Assembly (NCBI GenBank): GCA_022736495.1
Contig: DZCR01000010.1
Span: 1 to 36,171, forward strand
Length of the DNA: 36,171 bases
Source of the DNA: Desulfobacca acetoxidans
GTDB taxonomy: Bacteria; Desulfobacterota; Desulfobaccia; Desulfobaccales; 0-14-0-80-60-11
Reading direction: 5' to 3'
How positions within the stretch are numbered: position 1 is the stretch's first letter; the number at the start of each line of letters is the position of its first letter. This document shows, one piece after another, positions 15,789 to 24,132 of this stretch. The notes under the pieces are model-generated. The model had not been told where the DNA came from, did not search any database, and was given only the letters and a program-made list of their open reading frames with translations. A program made the position numbers and the translations under genes.

Positions 15789-16853
15789 ATGCCCAAGACC
15801 TTGAGAAGAATAGCCCGCAAGGCCGGTATGCCCCCCGGTTCCCTGGTCTATACCGGAGAAAAGGGCCATGCGCCGGCCTGTATCACCATCATTCGCTATA
15901 GCGACACCGACCTCGTCGAAACCGGGTTAGACGCCTTCACGGAATGCCCCCTGGTCGCCGACCCGGCCGTGGTGACCTGGATCAATGTCAGCGGCATCCA
16001 CCAGGTGAAGAATCTGGAGAAGGTGGGAGAATGCTTCAAGATTCACCCTTTGGTGTTGGAAGACATCCTGGAGGTGGGACAACGGCCCAAAATCGAGGAC
16101 TATGACGATTATCTCTATATCGTCTTAGATTCCATCAGGCCTGTGGCCGAAGATGAGAAACTCGTGTCGGAGGAGATCAGCCTGGTTTTGGGCCCCCATT
16201 ACGTCCTTTCTTTTCACGAAGGCAACGGCGATATCTTTGCCCCCATCCGGGACCGGCTCCTGAAGGCAAAAGGGCGCATCCGCAAGCTGGGGGCCGATTA
16301 CCTCGCCTATACCCTCATCGATCTTATCGTGGATAATTATTTCGTAGAATTGGAAAAATTTGGCGATCAGGTGGAATTTCTGGAAGACGAAGTGGTGAGT
16401 AGGCCCACCCCCCGGACGTTGAACGCGGTGCACCGGTTTAAGAATGACATGATCATGTTGCGCAAGTCCCTGTGGCCCTTGCGGGAAGTGATCGCCCGGC
16501 TGGAACGCCGGGAGTCCCCCCTGATCAGCGAGAATCTCGGTAACTATTTTAGAGACGTCTACGACCACACCATCATCGCCATTGACACGGTGGAAACTTA
16601 CCGGGATATCCTGTCAGGGATGCTGGATATCTATCTCTCGTCCATGAGCAACCGGCTCAATGAGATCATGAAGGTGCTGACCATCATTGCCACCATCTTT
16701 ATGCCCCTGACCTTTGTCACCAGTCTGTACGGCATGAATTTTAAGTACATGCCGGAGTTGGGATGGCGCCATGGCTATTATGTGGTATTAGGGGTAATCG
16801 TAGTGATCGCTGGCGCCATGCTCCTCTACTTCCGGAAGAAGCGCTGGATTTAA
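15789..16853 (+). CDS. corA: CorA-family magnesium/divalent cation channel
   Basis: A 354-residue protein of normal CorA length. A large N-terminal cytoplasmic domain contains WINVSGIHQVKNLEKVGECF and HPLVLEDILEVGQRPKIEDY, then long helices, and at the C-terminus two membrane segments. The family's selectivity loop YGMN (314-317) follows the first segment, and the protein ends in a basic cytoplasmic tail (RKKRWI). It moves Mg2+ (or Co2+/Ni2+) down its gradient across the inner membrane. GGGAGCG precedes the ATG. It is separated from pstB2 by a terminator-like hairpin and a repeat, so it is probably its own unit. AT-rich text at 15720-15770 may hold its promoter. The gap after it (16854-17069) has no gene. 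Confidence 0.95.
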   Translation: MPKTLRRIARKAGMPPGSLVYTGEKGHAPACITIIRYSDTDLVETGLDAFTECPLVADPAVVTWINVSGIHQVKNLEKVGECFKIHPLVLEDILEVGQRPKIEDYDDYLYIVLDSIRPVAEDEKLVSEEISLVLGPHYVLSFHEGNGDIFAPIRDRLLKAKGRIRKLGADYLAYTLIDLIVDNYFVELEKFGDQVEFLEDEVVSRPTPRTLNAVHRFKNDMIMLRKSLWPLREVIARLERRESPLISENLGNYFRDVYDHTIIAIDTVETYRDILSGMLDIYLSSMSNRLNEIMKVLTIIATIFMPLTFVTSLYGMNFKYMPELGWRHGYYVVLGVIVVIAGAMLLYFRKKRWI

Positions 16854-17069
16854 CCCCCTGCGGTCACGGTTGTAGGGGCAGTAGATGCGCCTTCAAAAAT
16901 TATGGAAAGTTAAATCTGGGATCCGATACTGGGCCTTATTCCCCCTTGCTTCCCAGACTCAACATACCTATAATAAAACAAATTTAATCTCCATGCACCA
17001 CCGAGGCAGGGGGCGCGCTGCGCCGCCCTGGCCTCCCATTTGCCCACCTGCCGGATTCGGGAGGCGATT

Positions 17070-17924
17070 ATGCGGGCTATCTGGAAAGGCTATTTGAAGT
17101 GCAGCCTGGTGACCATCCCCATCAAGATGTTCACCGCCACCACCAAGCGACCGCTGCAATTCCACCTCTACCATAAAGCCTGCGGCAGCCGCATCCACCA
17201 GGAAAATGTCTGCCCCGTCTGCGGCCAGACCCTGGGTCCCGAAGACATCGTCAAAGGCTACCAGTACGGCAAGGACCTCCATGTGGTCCTCACTGACGAC
17301 GATTTCGCCAAGGCCCAAAAGGAGTCCACCGACACCATCAACATCCTCAAGTTCGTGGACGCCGGGCAGATCAACCCCATTTTTTATACCGACGCCTATT
17401 ATCTGGTGCCGGACGGCGCCGCCGGGGCTGAGGCCTTTGCCATCTTCCACCGGGCCATGGCCGAAACCGGCAAGACCGCCGTGGCCCGCGCGGTCATGCG
17501 CCAGCGGGAATATCTTTACAACCTCCGCCCCTATAACGGCGTCTTCGTCGCCTTTACCATGCACTATCCCCAGGAAATCCGCGACGTGGCCGAAATCGAA
17601 GCCACCGTGGAAATGAAACAGATCACTGTCAGCAAGGATAATCTGGACATGGCCAAAACCATCATCGGGCACTTGAGCGGCGATTTCGTGCCGGCAGACT
17701 ACCGGGATGAATATACCGAAACGCTGGAGGCGGTCATCCGGGCCAAGGCCGAAGGCCAGGAAGTGACCGTCGAACCCAAAGTGGAACGGGAAAAGGTCAT
17801 CAATCTCATGGACGCCCTCAAGAAGAGCGTCGCGGCCACAAAGACGGGAGCGGCGCCCAAAAAAGAAATGGCCCGAGCCGGGAAACGGGCCACCGCCAAA
17901 CAGAAACAGCGCCAACAGGCCTAA
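17070..17924 (+). CDS. ku: Ku protein for non-homologous end joining
   Basis: A 284-residue bacterial Ku. It opens with RAIWKGYLKCSLVTIPIKMF and contains the core MKQITVSKDNLDMAKTIIGH. Bacterial Ku forms a homodimer that encircles broken DNA ends and recruits the ligase. An HKACGSRIHQENVCPVCG stretch (35-52) offers a His/Cys set (H35, C38, C48, C51) that could bind zinc. The C-terminal 40 residues are Lys/Arg/Ala-rich, as in Ku proteins whose tail binds DNA. I moved the start to ATG 17070, which has GGGAGG seven bases upstream; an upstream TTG at 17040 lacks support. Its stop directly abuts the ligase ATG. Confidence 0.95.
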   Translation: MRAIWKGYLKCSLVTIPIKMFTATTKRPLQFHLYHKACGSRIHQENVCPVCGQTLGPEDIVKGYQYGKDLHVVLTDDDFAKAQKESTDTINILKFVDAGQINPIFYTDAYYLVPDGAAGAEAFAIFHRAMAETGKTAVARAVMRQREYLYNLRPYNGVFVAFTMHYPQEIRDVAEIEATVEMKQITVSKDNLDMAKTIIGHLSGDFVPADYRDEYTETLEAVIRAKAEGQEVTVEPKVEREKVINLMDALKKSVAATKTGAAPKKEMARAGKRATAKQKQRQQA

Positions 17925-18839
17925 ATGCTGGACGAAACCATCGCCCCGATGCTGGCCTACAGCTCGCCGCCCTTTGATTCACCCCGGCACCTTTACGAAA
18001 TCAAGTGGGACGGCACCCGCTGCATCCTGTTCGTCCGGGATCAGGGCATTCGTCTGCAAAACCGGCGGCTCCTGGACATTACCCGGCGCTACCCGGAACT
18101 GGCCGGCCTGCATCGGCAGATAAAGGGAAGAAATGCCATTCTCGACGGGGAATTGGTGGTTCTTTCCCAGGGGCGCCCCGATTTCCGTAAATTGCAGCAG
18201 CGGGACCAGGTGGCCGACCCCATGAAGATCGACTTGGTGGCCGGGCGGCTTCCGGCTACCTATATCGTTTTCGATGTGCTCTACCTCAACGATGAGCAGT
18301 GTCTCCACCTTCCCTTGAGTCGACGCAAAGAGATCTTAACAGAACTTCTGCGAGAATCGGCGCACATGGTGGAATCCGGATACCTAGAGCAACAGGGCAG
18401 GTCTTTTTACCGGGAAGTGGTTTCCCAGGGTTTGGAAGGAGTGATGGCCAAGGCCTTAGACAGCCCCTACCTGGTGGGGCAGCGCTCCCGCCACTGGCTG
18501 AAAATCAAGCCCCGGGGAATGGCCACCTGCTTCATCGTGGGCTACTCGGAAGGGCAGGGGTCCCGGCGGCAGTCTTTCGGAGCTCTGGCCCTGGCGACCC
18601 CGGAGCAGGAGGGCTGGCGCTTCCGGGGCCTGGTGGGCAGCGGCTTCAACGCCGCCGAGTTGCAGGAGATCACGGGACGGCTGCAACAACTCAAAGTTGA
18701 CTCCCCGGCTATACCCCTGAAGGAAATAGCCGCCGGGATCACTTGGGTAAAGCCGGAGTTGCGCTGTGAGGTGACATTTCAGGAAGAGACTCCCCGGGGG
18801 CATTTTCGGGCCCCGGCCTTCAAAAGGCTCATCGAGTGA
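17925..18839 (+). CDS. ligD: Stand-alone ATP-dependent DNA ligase of LigD type
   Basis: A 304-residue ligase with adenylation and OB domains only. Motif I is EIKWDGTR with nucleophile Lys27, followed by DGELVVL (74-80), FDVLYL (116-121), motif IV EGVMAK (171-176) and motif V WLKIKP (191-196). The last 100 residues form the OB fold. The polymerase and phosphoesterase domains of large LigD proteins are absent and are not encoded elsewhere in the window. It starts on the base after the Ku stop and its own stop overlaps the next start (GTGA), so Ku, ligase and the MerR-TPR protein form a tight operon for double-strand break repair. Confidence 0.93.
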   Translation: MLDETIAPMLAYSSPPFDSPRHLYEIKWDGTRCILFVRDQGIRLQNRRLLDITRRYPELAGLHRQIKGRNAILDGELVVLSQGRPDFRKLQQRDQVADPMKIDLVAGRLPATYIVFDVLYLNDEQCLHLPLSRRKEILTELLRESAHMVESGYLEQQGRSFYREVVSQGLEGVMAKALDSPYLVGQRSRHWLKIKPRGMATCFIVGYSEGQGSRRQSFGALALATPEQEGWRFRGLVGSGFNAAELQEITGRLQQLKVDSPAIPLKEIAAGITWVKPELRCEVTFQEETPRGHFRAPAFKRLIE

Positions 18840-19672
18840 AGAAGCTCTATGACCAGCGGGAGGTGTCCCGGCTCACCGGCATCTCCGAAACCCAGATCCG
18901 CTACTGGGACCGCCAGGGTCTCATCACCCATCGGGAAAAAGACCGGGGCCACCTCTGGTTCGACTTCCAGAGCCTGGTGGCCTTCCGCACGATCAAGGAT
19001 TTGCGCCGGCAGGGCGTCTCCCTGCGTAAGATCAGAAATTGCGTGGAAAAACTGCGCCAGATCATGCCCGGCCTCAAGCAGCCCTTGTCAGAAGTCCGCA
19101 TTTCTCTAGTCCAGGACCAACTTATCTTAGGCAAAAACCGTCGCCGTTTCACCCCCGAAGGCCAGCTCTTCATGGATTTTACCCAGGAGGTGTGCGCCAA
19201 AGTGACCCGGGCCACGGAAGCCTGCGACGAGTTGTTCTTGCAAGCCCTGGAAGATGAGGACGCCGGACGGCTCAGCGAGGCTCGGGAGAAATATGAAAAG
19301 ATCCTGGCAACGATCCCGGACCACGTCGACGCCCTGGTAAACCTGGGCACCATCCTGTTCCTGTCAAATTCCGAAACCGCCGCGGCCTCCCGCTACCTCC
19401 AGGCCCTGGCCCTCAATCCGGATCATGTGGAAGGCAACTACAACTTCGCCAACCTTCTGGAAGGCCAGGGAGAGCTGGAGGCCGCGGCGCTCTTTTACAA
19501 AAAAGCCATCCAGGCGGAGCCGGAATTTGCCGACGCCCACTTCAACCTGGCCATGGTCCTGGAGGCCCTGGGAAATGCCGGCCGGGCCCGGGATCACTGG
19601 CGGCGCTACCTGGAGCTTGATCCCGACAGCAAATGGGTGGATTTCATCAAATTGCGGCTGGACGAACCCTGA
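18836..19672 (+). CDS. MerR-type HTH fused to TPR repeats, third gene of the Ku-ligase operon
   Basis: A 278-residue protein starting at GTG 18836, four bases overlapping the ligase stop. Residues 5-75 are a MerR winged helix (VSRLTGISETQIRYWDRQGLI, then a wing and LRRQGVSLRKIR). A linker of about 55 residues leads to at least three TPR units (about 131-264; ALVNLGTILFLSNSETAAAS, GNYNFANLLEGQGELEAAAL, AHFNLAMVLEALGNAGRA). There is no metal-binding Cys set. The layout suggests a DNA-binding regulator whose effector is a protein or complex bound by the TPRs. Its coupling to Ku and ligase suggests it controls this operon or brings a partner to DNA ends; this is inference. Confidence 0.88.
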   Translation: MKKLYDQREVSRLTGISETQIRYWDRQGLITHREKDRGHLWFDFQSLVAFRTIKDLRRQGVSLRKIRNCVEKLRQIMPGLKQPLSEVRISLVQDQLILGKNRRRFTPEGQLFMDFTQEVCAKVTRATEACDELFLQALEDEDAGRLSEAREKYEKILATIPDHVDALVNLGTILFLSNSETAAASRYLQALALNPDHVEGNYNFANLLEGQGELEAAALFYKKAIQAEPEFADAHFNLAMVLEALGNAGRARDHWRRYLELDPDSKWVDFIKLRLDEP

Positions 19673-19799
19673 GGGCGGCAGCGGTCCTTGTCCAGGTTTT
19701 CAAATCGCCCCGCCCCCTCTTTGCAATCAACTTTTTCATAATTTTCCCCTTGAGACCTCGGCAAAAATGATGATCTTGTAATGAGGGTAGCTTAAAAAA

Positions 19800-20249
19800 A
19801 TGACTTATAGGGGCGCCTCTATGTCGGCGTCCTCAGGATTGAGCATGGCTAAAAAGCCCAAAGATCAACCGGTCTTCGCTCTGAAACGGGTCTACGAACC
19901 ATCCTCCTCGGAAGACGGTTTCCGGGTCCTGGTAGAGCGCCTCTGGCCCCGGGGCCTGAAAAAAGCCGACGCGGTCCTGGACCTGTGGCTCAAAGAGATC
20001 GCGCCCAGCCCCGAGCTGCGGCAGTGGTTCAGTCACGACCCGGCCAAATGGGAGGAATTTTGCCGGCGCTATTGGGTCGAACTTGCGGACCGGCTGGACG
20101 CGGTTAACCTGCTCAAGGAGAAACTGCGCCAGGGCCGGGTCACCCTGGTCTACAGCTCCAAAGACGAGGCACACAACGCCGCGGTGGCTCTGAAACAATA
20201 TCTGGAAGAAATCTTTTCACAGAAAACGATCCATAGAACCGGGAGGTAA
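19800..20249 (+). CDS. DUF488 (YeaO-like) protein
   Basis: A DUF488-family protein. Its conserved core begins at VFALKRVYEPSSSEDGFRVLVERLWPRGL and runs through LDLWLKEIAPSPELRQWFSHDP and VTLVYSSKDEAHNAAVAL, matching YeaO in length. The biochemical function of the family is not established. Three in-frame ATGs (19800, 19821, 19845) precede the core and none has a clear ribosome-binding site, so the true protein may be 134-149 residues. The PEBP gene starts four bases after its stop, so the two are cotranscribed. Confidence 0.85.
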   Translation: MTYRGASMSASSGLSMAKKPKDQPVFALKRVYEPSSSEDGFRVLVERLWPRGLKKADAVLDLWLKEIAPSPELRQWFSHDPAKWEEFCRRYWVELADRLDAVNLLKEKLRQGRVTLVYSSKDEAHNAAVALKQYLEEIFSQKTIHRTGR

Positions 20250-20253
20250 TCCC

Positions 20254-20802
20254 ATGCAACGGCTCATAACCCTGGGGTGCGTCATCGCGCTGCTCCTTAC
20301 CTTAACCGCCGTATCCGGCTCAGGAGGACCAACCATGCAGATTACATCGAGCGCCTTTTCAGATAGCGGCAAAATTCCCCTCGAGTACGTCATGCCGGGC
20401 GCGGGCGGCAAAAACGTCTCCGTTCCCTTAACCTGGAAAGACGCCCCCGCAGGCGCCCAGTCCTTCGCCCTGGCCATGGTGGACCCTCATCCCGTGGCTC
20501 ACAACTGGGTCCACTGGCTGGTGATCAACCTCCCCAAAGACGCCGCCGCTATCCCCGAGGGGGCCTCCGGCCAGAATATGCCCACGGGCGCGGTAGAATT
20601 GCAAAACTCCTTTGGCAAGCCCGGTTATGGGGGCCCGCAACCCCCGCCGGGCAGCGGCGACCACCCCTACGTCTTTACCCTCTATGCCTTGAGCGTGCCC
20701 AAAGTCGAACTACCCAAGAGCACCAACTTGGCTGCGTTCAAACAGGCCATGGAGGGCAAGACCCTCGCCACCGCCACCCTCACCGGCTACTTCGGCAGGT
20801 AG
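20254..20802 (+). CDS. Exported YbhB/YbcL-type PEBP-family protein
   Basis: A 182-residue protein with a signal peptide (RLITLGCVIALLLTLTAVSG). A phosphatidylethanolamine-binding-protein fold follows: FALAMVDPHPVAHNWVHWLVINLP, then GYGGPQPPPGSGDHPYVFTLYAL. The conserved Asp-Pro and His residues outline the anion-binding pocket. The bacterial family has no firmly known role, although some members affect kinases or proteases. GGGAGGT before the ATG overlaps the end of the DUF488 gene. A GC-rich imperfect hairpin in 20811-20875 may end transcription before the convergent gene. Confidence 0.9.
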   Translation: MQRLITLGCVIALLLTLTAVSGSGGPTMQITSSAFSDSGKIPLEYVMPGAGGKNVSVPLTWKDAPAGAQSFALAMVDPHPVAHNWVHWLVINLPKDAAAIPEGASGQNMPTGAVELQNSFGKPGYGGPQPPPGSGDHPYVFTLYALSVPKVELPKSTNLAAFKQAMEGKTLATATLTGYFGR

Positions 20803-20977
20803 GAAAAAAGTTCCGGTTCCCCAGGCTTCAGGCCGCAGAGTCGCGCCTGCCCCCGGGGAAGCTTAACCAACACCGGGGGAATTTTCCGCCTCCGGCTGAT
20901 TTCGGCCAGCCAGGCGTCCTCAAAAGACCGGGGGCAAAGCCAGTTACACCAGGACCTGCCTCGGAAGGTGGCCAGCC

Positions 20978-21280
20978 TTAGAGGTCCCGGCGATACACAA
21001 ACACATAGGCCTCATCATTAATATCAATCACCAGGTCGCCGCCCCGGGACTCGGCATAAATGAGCCAGGTGGGCTTGTCCTCCCCACAGCACGTCACCCC
21101 CGGTGAGAACTCGCCCGTCACGCCGTTATACCAGGCCAGCAACATGGGCTCCCCCCCGGCCTCCCCGGCCCGCTGGTCGGCCAGGGCCCGGGCCCTAAAA
21201 AAATCCAGGGGGTCTTCGGCAATCCTTAACTGAATGGGATCCTTTAACATTTCTCGCCTCAAGGCGATACAGGCGCTCAT
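20978..21280 (-). CDS. AF1514-family small protein
   Basis: A 100-residue soluble protein preceded by GGGAGG on the minus strand. I recognise the family by EPMLLAWYNGVTGEFSPG, TCCGEDKPTWLIYAESRGG and DLVIDINDEAYVFVYR near the C-terminus. This pattern is shared with AF1514-type proteins of sulfate reducers and related anaerobes. The function is unknown. A CC pair (residues 79-80 region) is conserved in what I recall of the family. It is a single-gene unit convergent with the PEBP gene. Confidence 0.75.
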   Translation of the reverse strand: MSACIALRREMLKDPIQLRIAEDPLDFFRARALADQRAGEAGGEPMLLAWYNGVTGEFSPGVTCCGEDKPTWLIYAESRGGDLVIDINDEAYVFVYRRDL

Positions 21281-21601
21281 ATATCCTCCCGGGGCAGTAT
21301 CCTGCCCCTCGCTTCACGAATCCTCATAAACAAGATTAAGGAATAACCCGCAAAATGTAAAGGAGGAGTGGGGGCCGATGATATCCGTTGCTATTGGCGC
21401 CTTGAATCATTTAGTATCAATTGATGGAGCCTTGTCTGAATCATGACAGAGGCGGGTCGGTGAAACGAGAATTATTCAAGATTGGAACATCTCATATCAT
21501 ATGGTTCCTAAGCCAAGCTTGCCATTTTCTCCCTGGCCCCTTTGGGGGAGAGGGGTTAACGGTTACATTATGCATGGGCCCCAGGGTCCCGAGTAAATGC
21601 C
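21281..21601. other. Intergenic stretch with a decayed repeat, no gene seen
   Basis: These 321 bases separate the AF1514-type gene (-) from the GNAT gene (+). I see no supported gene. Around 21528-21556 a TCTCCCTGGCCCC...GGGGGAGAGG palindrome resembles the repeat at 25078-25117, which also pairs TCTCCC with GGGAGA. The promoters for both flanking genes must lie here, but no strong -35/-10 pair stands out. Confidence 0.5.
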
Positions 21602-22543
21602 ATGAACATTCTGGTACGACCTTTACAAGAAATCGACCTGCCCGACGCCCACCGTATTTTCCGGCTGGCCTTCGGCACCTTCAACGGCCTGGCGAATCCC
21701 CTGGAATTCGGCGGCGACATCGATATGGTTCGCACCCGCTGGCTGGCCGACCCGGCTGCGGCCTTCGGGGCCGAAGGGGACGGGATCCTGGTGGGCTCCA
21801 ATTTCGTCACCCACTGGGGCAGCGTCGCCTTCTTCGGCCCCCTGACGGTGGACCCGGATTATTGGGATCAGGGTATCGGCCAGAGACTTCTGGAACCCGC
21901 CCTGGCCTTATTCAGCACCTGGGGTTGCCGCCACACCGGCCTCTATACCTATTCCTGCAGCCCCAAGCACCTGGCCTTGTATCAGAAATCAGGCTTTTGG
22001 CCACGATTTCTCACGGCTATCATGTCCCTTCAGGTCAAATCCCGGCGCCCCCAAGGGGAAGTCAGCTATTATTCCCAGGCGCAACCCCACGAGCGCCCCG
22101 AGCTGGTTAAGGCCTGCGCCCGGCTTACCGATGCCATTTATCCTGGCCTAGATGTGCGCCGGGAAATCCACGCCCTCCAGACCCAGGGTTTGGGCGATAC
22201 CCTCCTGCTCTGGGGGGAGCCGGGTCTGGTGGGGTTTGCCGCGGTGCATTGCGGCCCGAACTCCGAGGCCGGGAGCGACGTCTGCTATATCAAGTTCGGG
22301 GCGGCCCGCTCAGGCCCCCAGGCCCAGGAATATTTCGATCGGCTTTTATATGCCTGTGAAGTCTATACCGCCTCCCGAGGCTTGGCCCAGCTCACTGCCG
22401 GCATCAGCCTGGCCCGCCAGACCGCCTACCAACAGATGCGAGCCAGGGGCTTTCAGATCGATCTCGTAGGTATGAACATGCATAAGCCCAACGAGCCAGG
22501 CTACCACCGCCCGGATGCGTTCGTGATTGATGATTGGCGATAG
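21602..22543 (+). CDS. Tandem GNAT-domain acetyltransferase
   Basis: A 313-residue protein with two GNAT-like halves. The first is complete: acetyl-CoA loop DQGIGQRLLEPAL (89-101), preceded by a FFGPLTVDPDYW beta strand and followed by HLALYQKSGF. The second half (about 160-305) has AVHCGPNSEAGSDVCYIKFG and SRGLAQLTAGISLARQTAYQQMRARGFQI, a degenerate GNAT without a clear acetyl-CoA loop. Such doubles often have one catalytic and one binding domain. The substrate is unknown. No good ribosome-binding site is seen before ATG 21602. It has no operon partner. Confidence 0.85.
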   Translation: MNILVRPLQEIDLPDAHRIFRLAFGTFNGLANPLEFGGDIDMVRTRWLADPAAAFGAEGDGILVGSNFVTHWGSVAFFGPLTVDPDYWDQGIGQRLLEPALALFSTWGCRHTGLYTYSCSPKHLALYQKSGFWPRFLTAIMSLQVKSRRPQGEVSYYSQAQPHERPELVKACARLTDAIYPGLDVRREIHALQTQGLGDTLLLWGEPGLVGFAAVHCGPNSEAGSDVCYIKFGAARSGPQAQEYFDRLLYACEVYTASRGLAQLTAGISLARQTAYQQMRARGFQIDLVGMNMHKPNEPGYHRPDAFVIDDWR

Positions 22544-22694
22544 CTAAACTTCACCTTTGTAAAAGGAGAATGAAAATCCCACTTATGTGGATTGGGGGAT
22601 GGGGTTTGGAAAGATTTTTTGTAGGTACAAGGGCACAAAAGTAAGGCCCCCGCCGCGTGGGAGGAGGACTCGCCGGAAAAGGAGAGATGGTTCA

Positions 22695-22942
22695 TTAAAC
22701 TTGGCTTTTCTTCCGCCAGGGCAAAATCCCCAGCCCTAACAGCCCGGTACCCAGCAGAATTGCGGAGGGGGCAGGGGAACACAACCGGAAACCACATCGT
22801 TGGCGCAAGTTGCCGTGCCCCACGTAAAGCACCAAACTCCGTTCGGGTCATCCTGGTATATGCCCTTAGAGCTGCCCCCAGGTCTAATTCGTTCACTCGC
22901 CAATCCAGAAAGTCCTGCAGCCAGAGCGTTCCAGGTAACCAT
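22695..22942 (-). pseudogene. Frameshifted remnant with a VPLPP/GLLGLG sorting-tail-like end
   Basis: From ATG 22942 the minus strand reads MVTWNALAAGLSGLASERI and continues to CVPLPP. At about 22764 the sensible frame shifts by one base, after which it reads SAILLGTGLLGLGILPWRKK and stops at 22695-22697. VPLPP followed by a short hydrophobic helix and a basic end is the form of PEP-CTERM-like envelope-sorting tails common in deltaproteobacteria. The upstream frame has no ribosome-binding site and closes soon, so this looks like the tail of a broken exported protein rather than a live gene. Confidence 0.45.
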
Positions 22943-23019
22943 GGCACGCGGCCAGATTGGCGGTATTCCGGCGCCGCCATTCCATCTGAATCATATCCCC
23001 GTTTGGCCTTAATATCCCT

Positions 23020-23048
23020 TTGCCTTACCGGACGTTTCCCTGTATTAT
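23020..23048 (+). promoter_or_regulatory. sigma70-type promoter for the ABC exporter operon
   Basis: TTGCCT (23020-23025) and TATTAT (23043-23048) are separated by exactly 17 bases, 61 bases before ATG 23110. This position also argues that translation starts at 23110 and not further upstream. Confidence 0.55.
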
Positions 23049-23109
23049 AAAGGGCGGCTCGGCACAGAAAGAGATTTCGCAGCATTACCGCAGCCCGCAT
23101 GGAGGACCC

Positions 23110-24132
23110 ATGAAGCTAACCCGGCGATATATCCCGATCATTCTGGTGGCGATAGCATTGGTGGGCGGCTTGGTGTACTGGCTGGTCTGGTGGGAGTCCC
23201 GGGCCCCCAAAAATATTTTGCCCCTGCAAGGGCATATGGAAGCCACTGAGACCGATCTGGCCTTTAAGGTCGCCGGCATCATTCAATACATCTTTTTCCA
23301 GGAGGGCGACTGGGTCTCCCTGAACCAGGTAGTGGCCGGTTTGGAGGCCAAAGACCTCAAAGATGAGGTGGACCGGGCCCGGGCCGCCCTGGCCGCAGCC
23401 CAGGCCAATCAGGCCAAGCTGGAGAAGGGGTACCGGCCCCAGGAGATCAAGGAAGCCGAGGCCCAGGTAGGTAAGACCAAGGCCGACCTGGTGAACAAGC
23501 AGCAGGATTACGAGCGCTATGAAAACCTCTATAAAAGAAAGGTGGTCCCGGCCCTTACCCGGGACAGGTTTGAGGCCGAGTATCTCATGGCCAAAGAATC
23601 CCATAAGAGTGCGGTGCAGCAATACAGCATGTTAAGGGAAGGTTATCGGCGGGAGGACATCGACCAGTCTCGGGGCCAGTTCAAACAGGCCCAGGCCGGT
23701 CTGGAACTGGCCCTCACCCGGCTGGGATATGCTACGATCAGCTCCCCGGTGAACGGGGTGGTCCTGGTGCGGCCCATGGAGCCCGGCATGACCGCGGCGG
23801 TAGGGGCGCCGGTACTTACGGTAGGGGATATGGACAATATTTATTTCCAGGGGTATATCCCCGAGGCTGATCTGGCCAAAGTCAAGTTCGGCATGCAGGC
23901 CTACATCACTACTGACGCCTACCCCGGCAAAAAGTACCCGGCCTGGGTTTCCTTCATCAGCTCCAAAGCGGAATTTACCCCCAAGACGGTGGAAACCTAC
24001 AAGGAAAGGGTCACTCTGGTTTACCGGTGCAAGATCCGGGCGCAAAACCTCAACTACGATTTGAAGCCGGGGATGCCGGCGGAAGCGGTCATTCTCCTTG
24101 ACAGCAAAGCAACCGGCCAGCCGCCCAAGTGA
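23110..24132 (+). CDS. YbhG-like periplasmic adaptor (HlyD family)
   Basis: A 340-residue membrane-fusion protein. An N-terminal anchor (YIPIILVAIALVGGLVYWLVW) is followed by a lipoyl half (GHMEATETDLAFKVAGIIQ), a long coiled-coil hairpin (about 80-200; RARAALAAAQANQAKLEKGY), the second lipoyl half (YATISSPVNGVVLVRPMEPG) and a beta barrel. It links the inner-membrane ABC transporter to an outer-membrane channel, probably a TolC homologue encoded elsewhere. GGAGG precedes the ATG. Its last 35 bases overlap the next frame, and two ATPases and two permeases follow. The set resembles the E. coli ybhGFSR exporter. Confidence 0.9.
   Translation: MKLTRRYIPIILVAIALVGGLVYWLVWWESRAPKNILPLQGHMEATETDLAFKVAGIIQYIFFQEGDWVSLNQVVAGLEAKDLKDEVDRARAALAAAQANQAKLEKGYRPQEIKEAEAQVGKTKADLVNKQQDYERYENLYKRKVVPALTRDRFEAEYLMAKESHKSAVQQYSMLREGYRREDIDQSRGQFKQAQAGLELALTRLGYATISSPVNGVVLVRPMEPGMTAAVGAPVLTVGDMDNIYFQGYIPEADLAKVKFGMQAYITTDAYPGKKYPAWVSFISSKAEFTPKTVETYKERVTLVYRCKIRAQNLNYDLKPGMPAEAVILLDSKATGQPPK

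Larger units (their letters stand above)
22544..23109. other. Long gap before the exporter operon; holds a gene remnant and a promoter
   Basis: No intact gene is present in these 566 bases. On the minus strand 22695-22942 looks like a decayed reading frame (listed separately). A sigma70-type promoter for the downstream operon lies at 23020-23048. The rest shows no recognisable structure. Confidence 0.6.

Noticed and set aside
16968..17915. 315-codon antisense frame opposite ku
   Set aside because: It has a Gly/His/Phe-rich, low-complexity composition typical of antisense of a GC-rich gene, and the sense strand is a clear Ku protein with a good ribosome-binding site.
22501..23100. 199-codon minus-strand frame in the gap before the exporter
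   Set aside because: It is not the frame that gives the sorting-tail-like sequence, it ends antisense to the GNAT gene and has no ribosome-binding site; the remnant call at 22695-22942 explains the region better.
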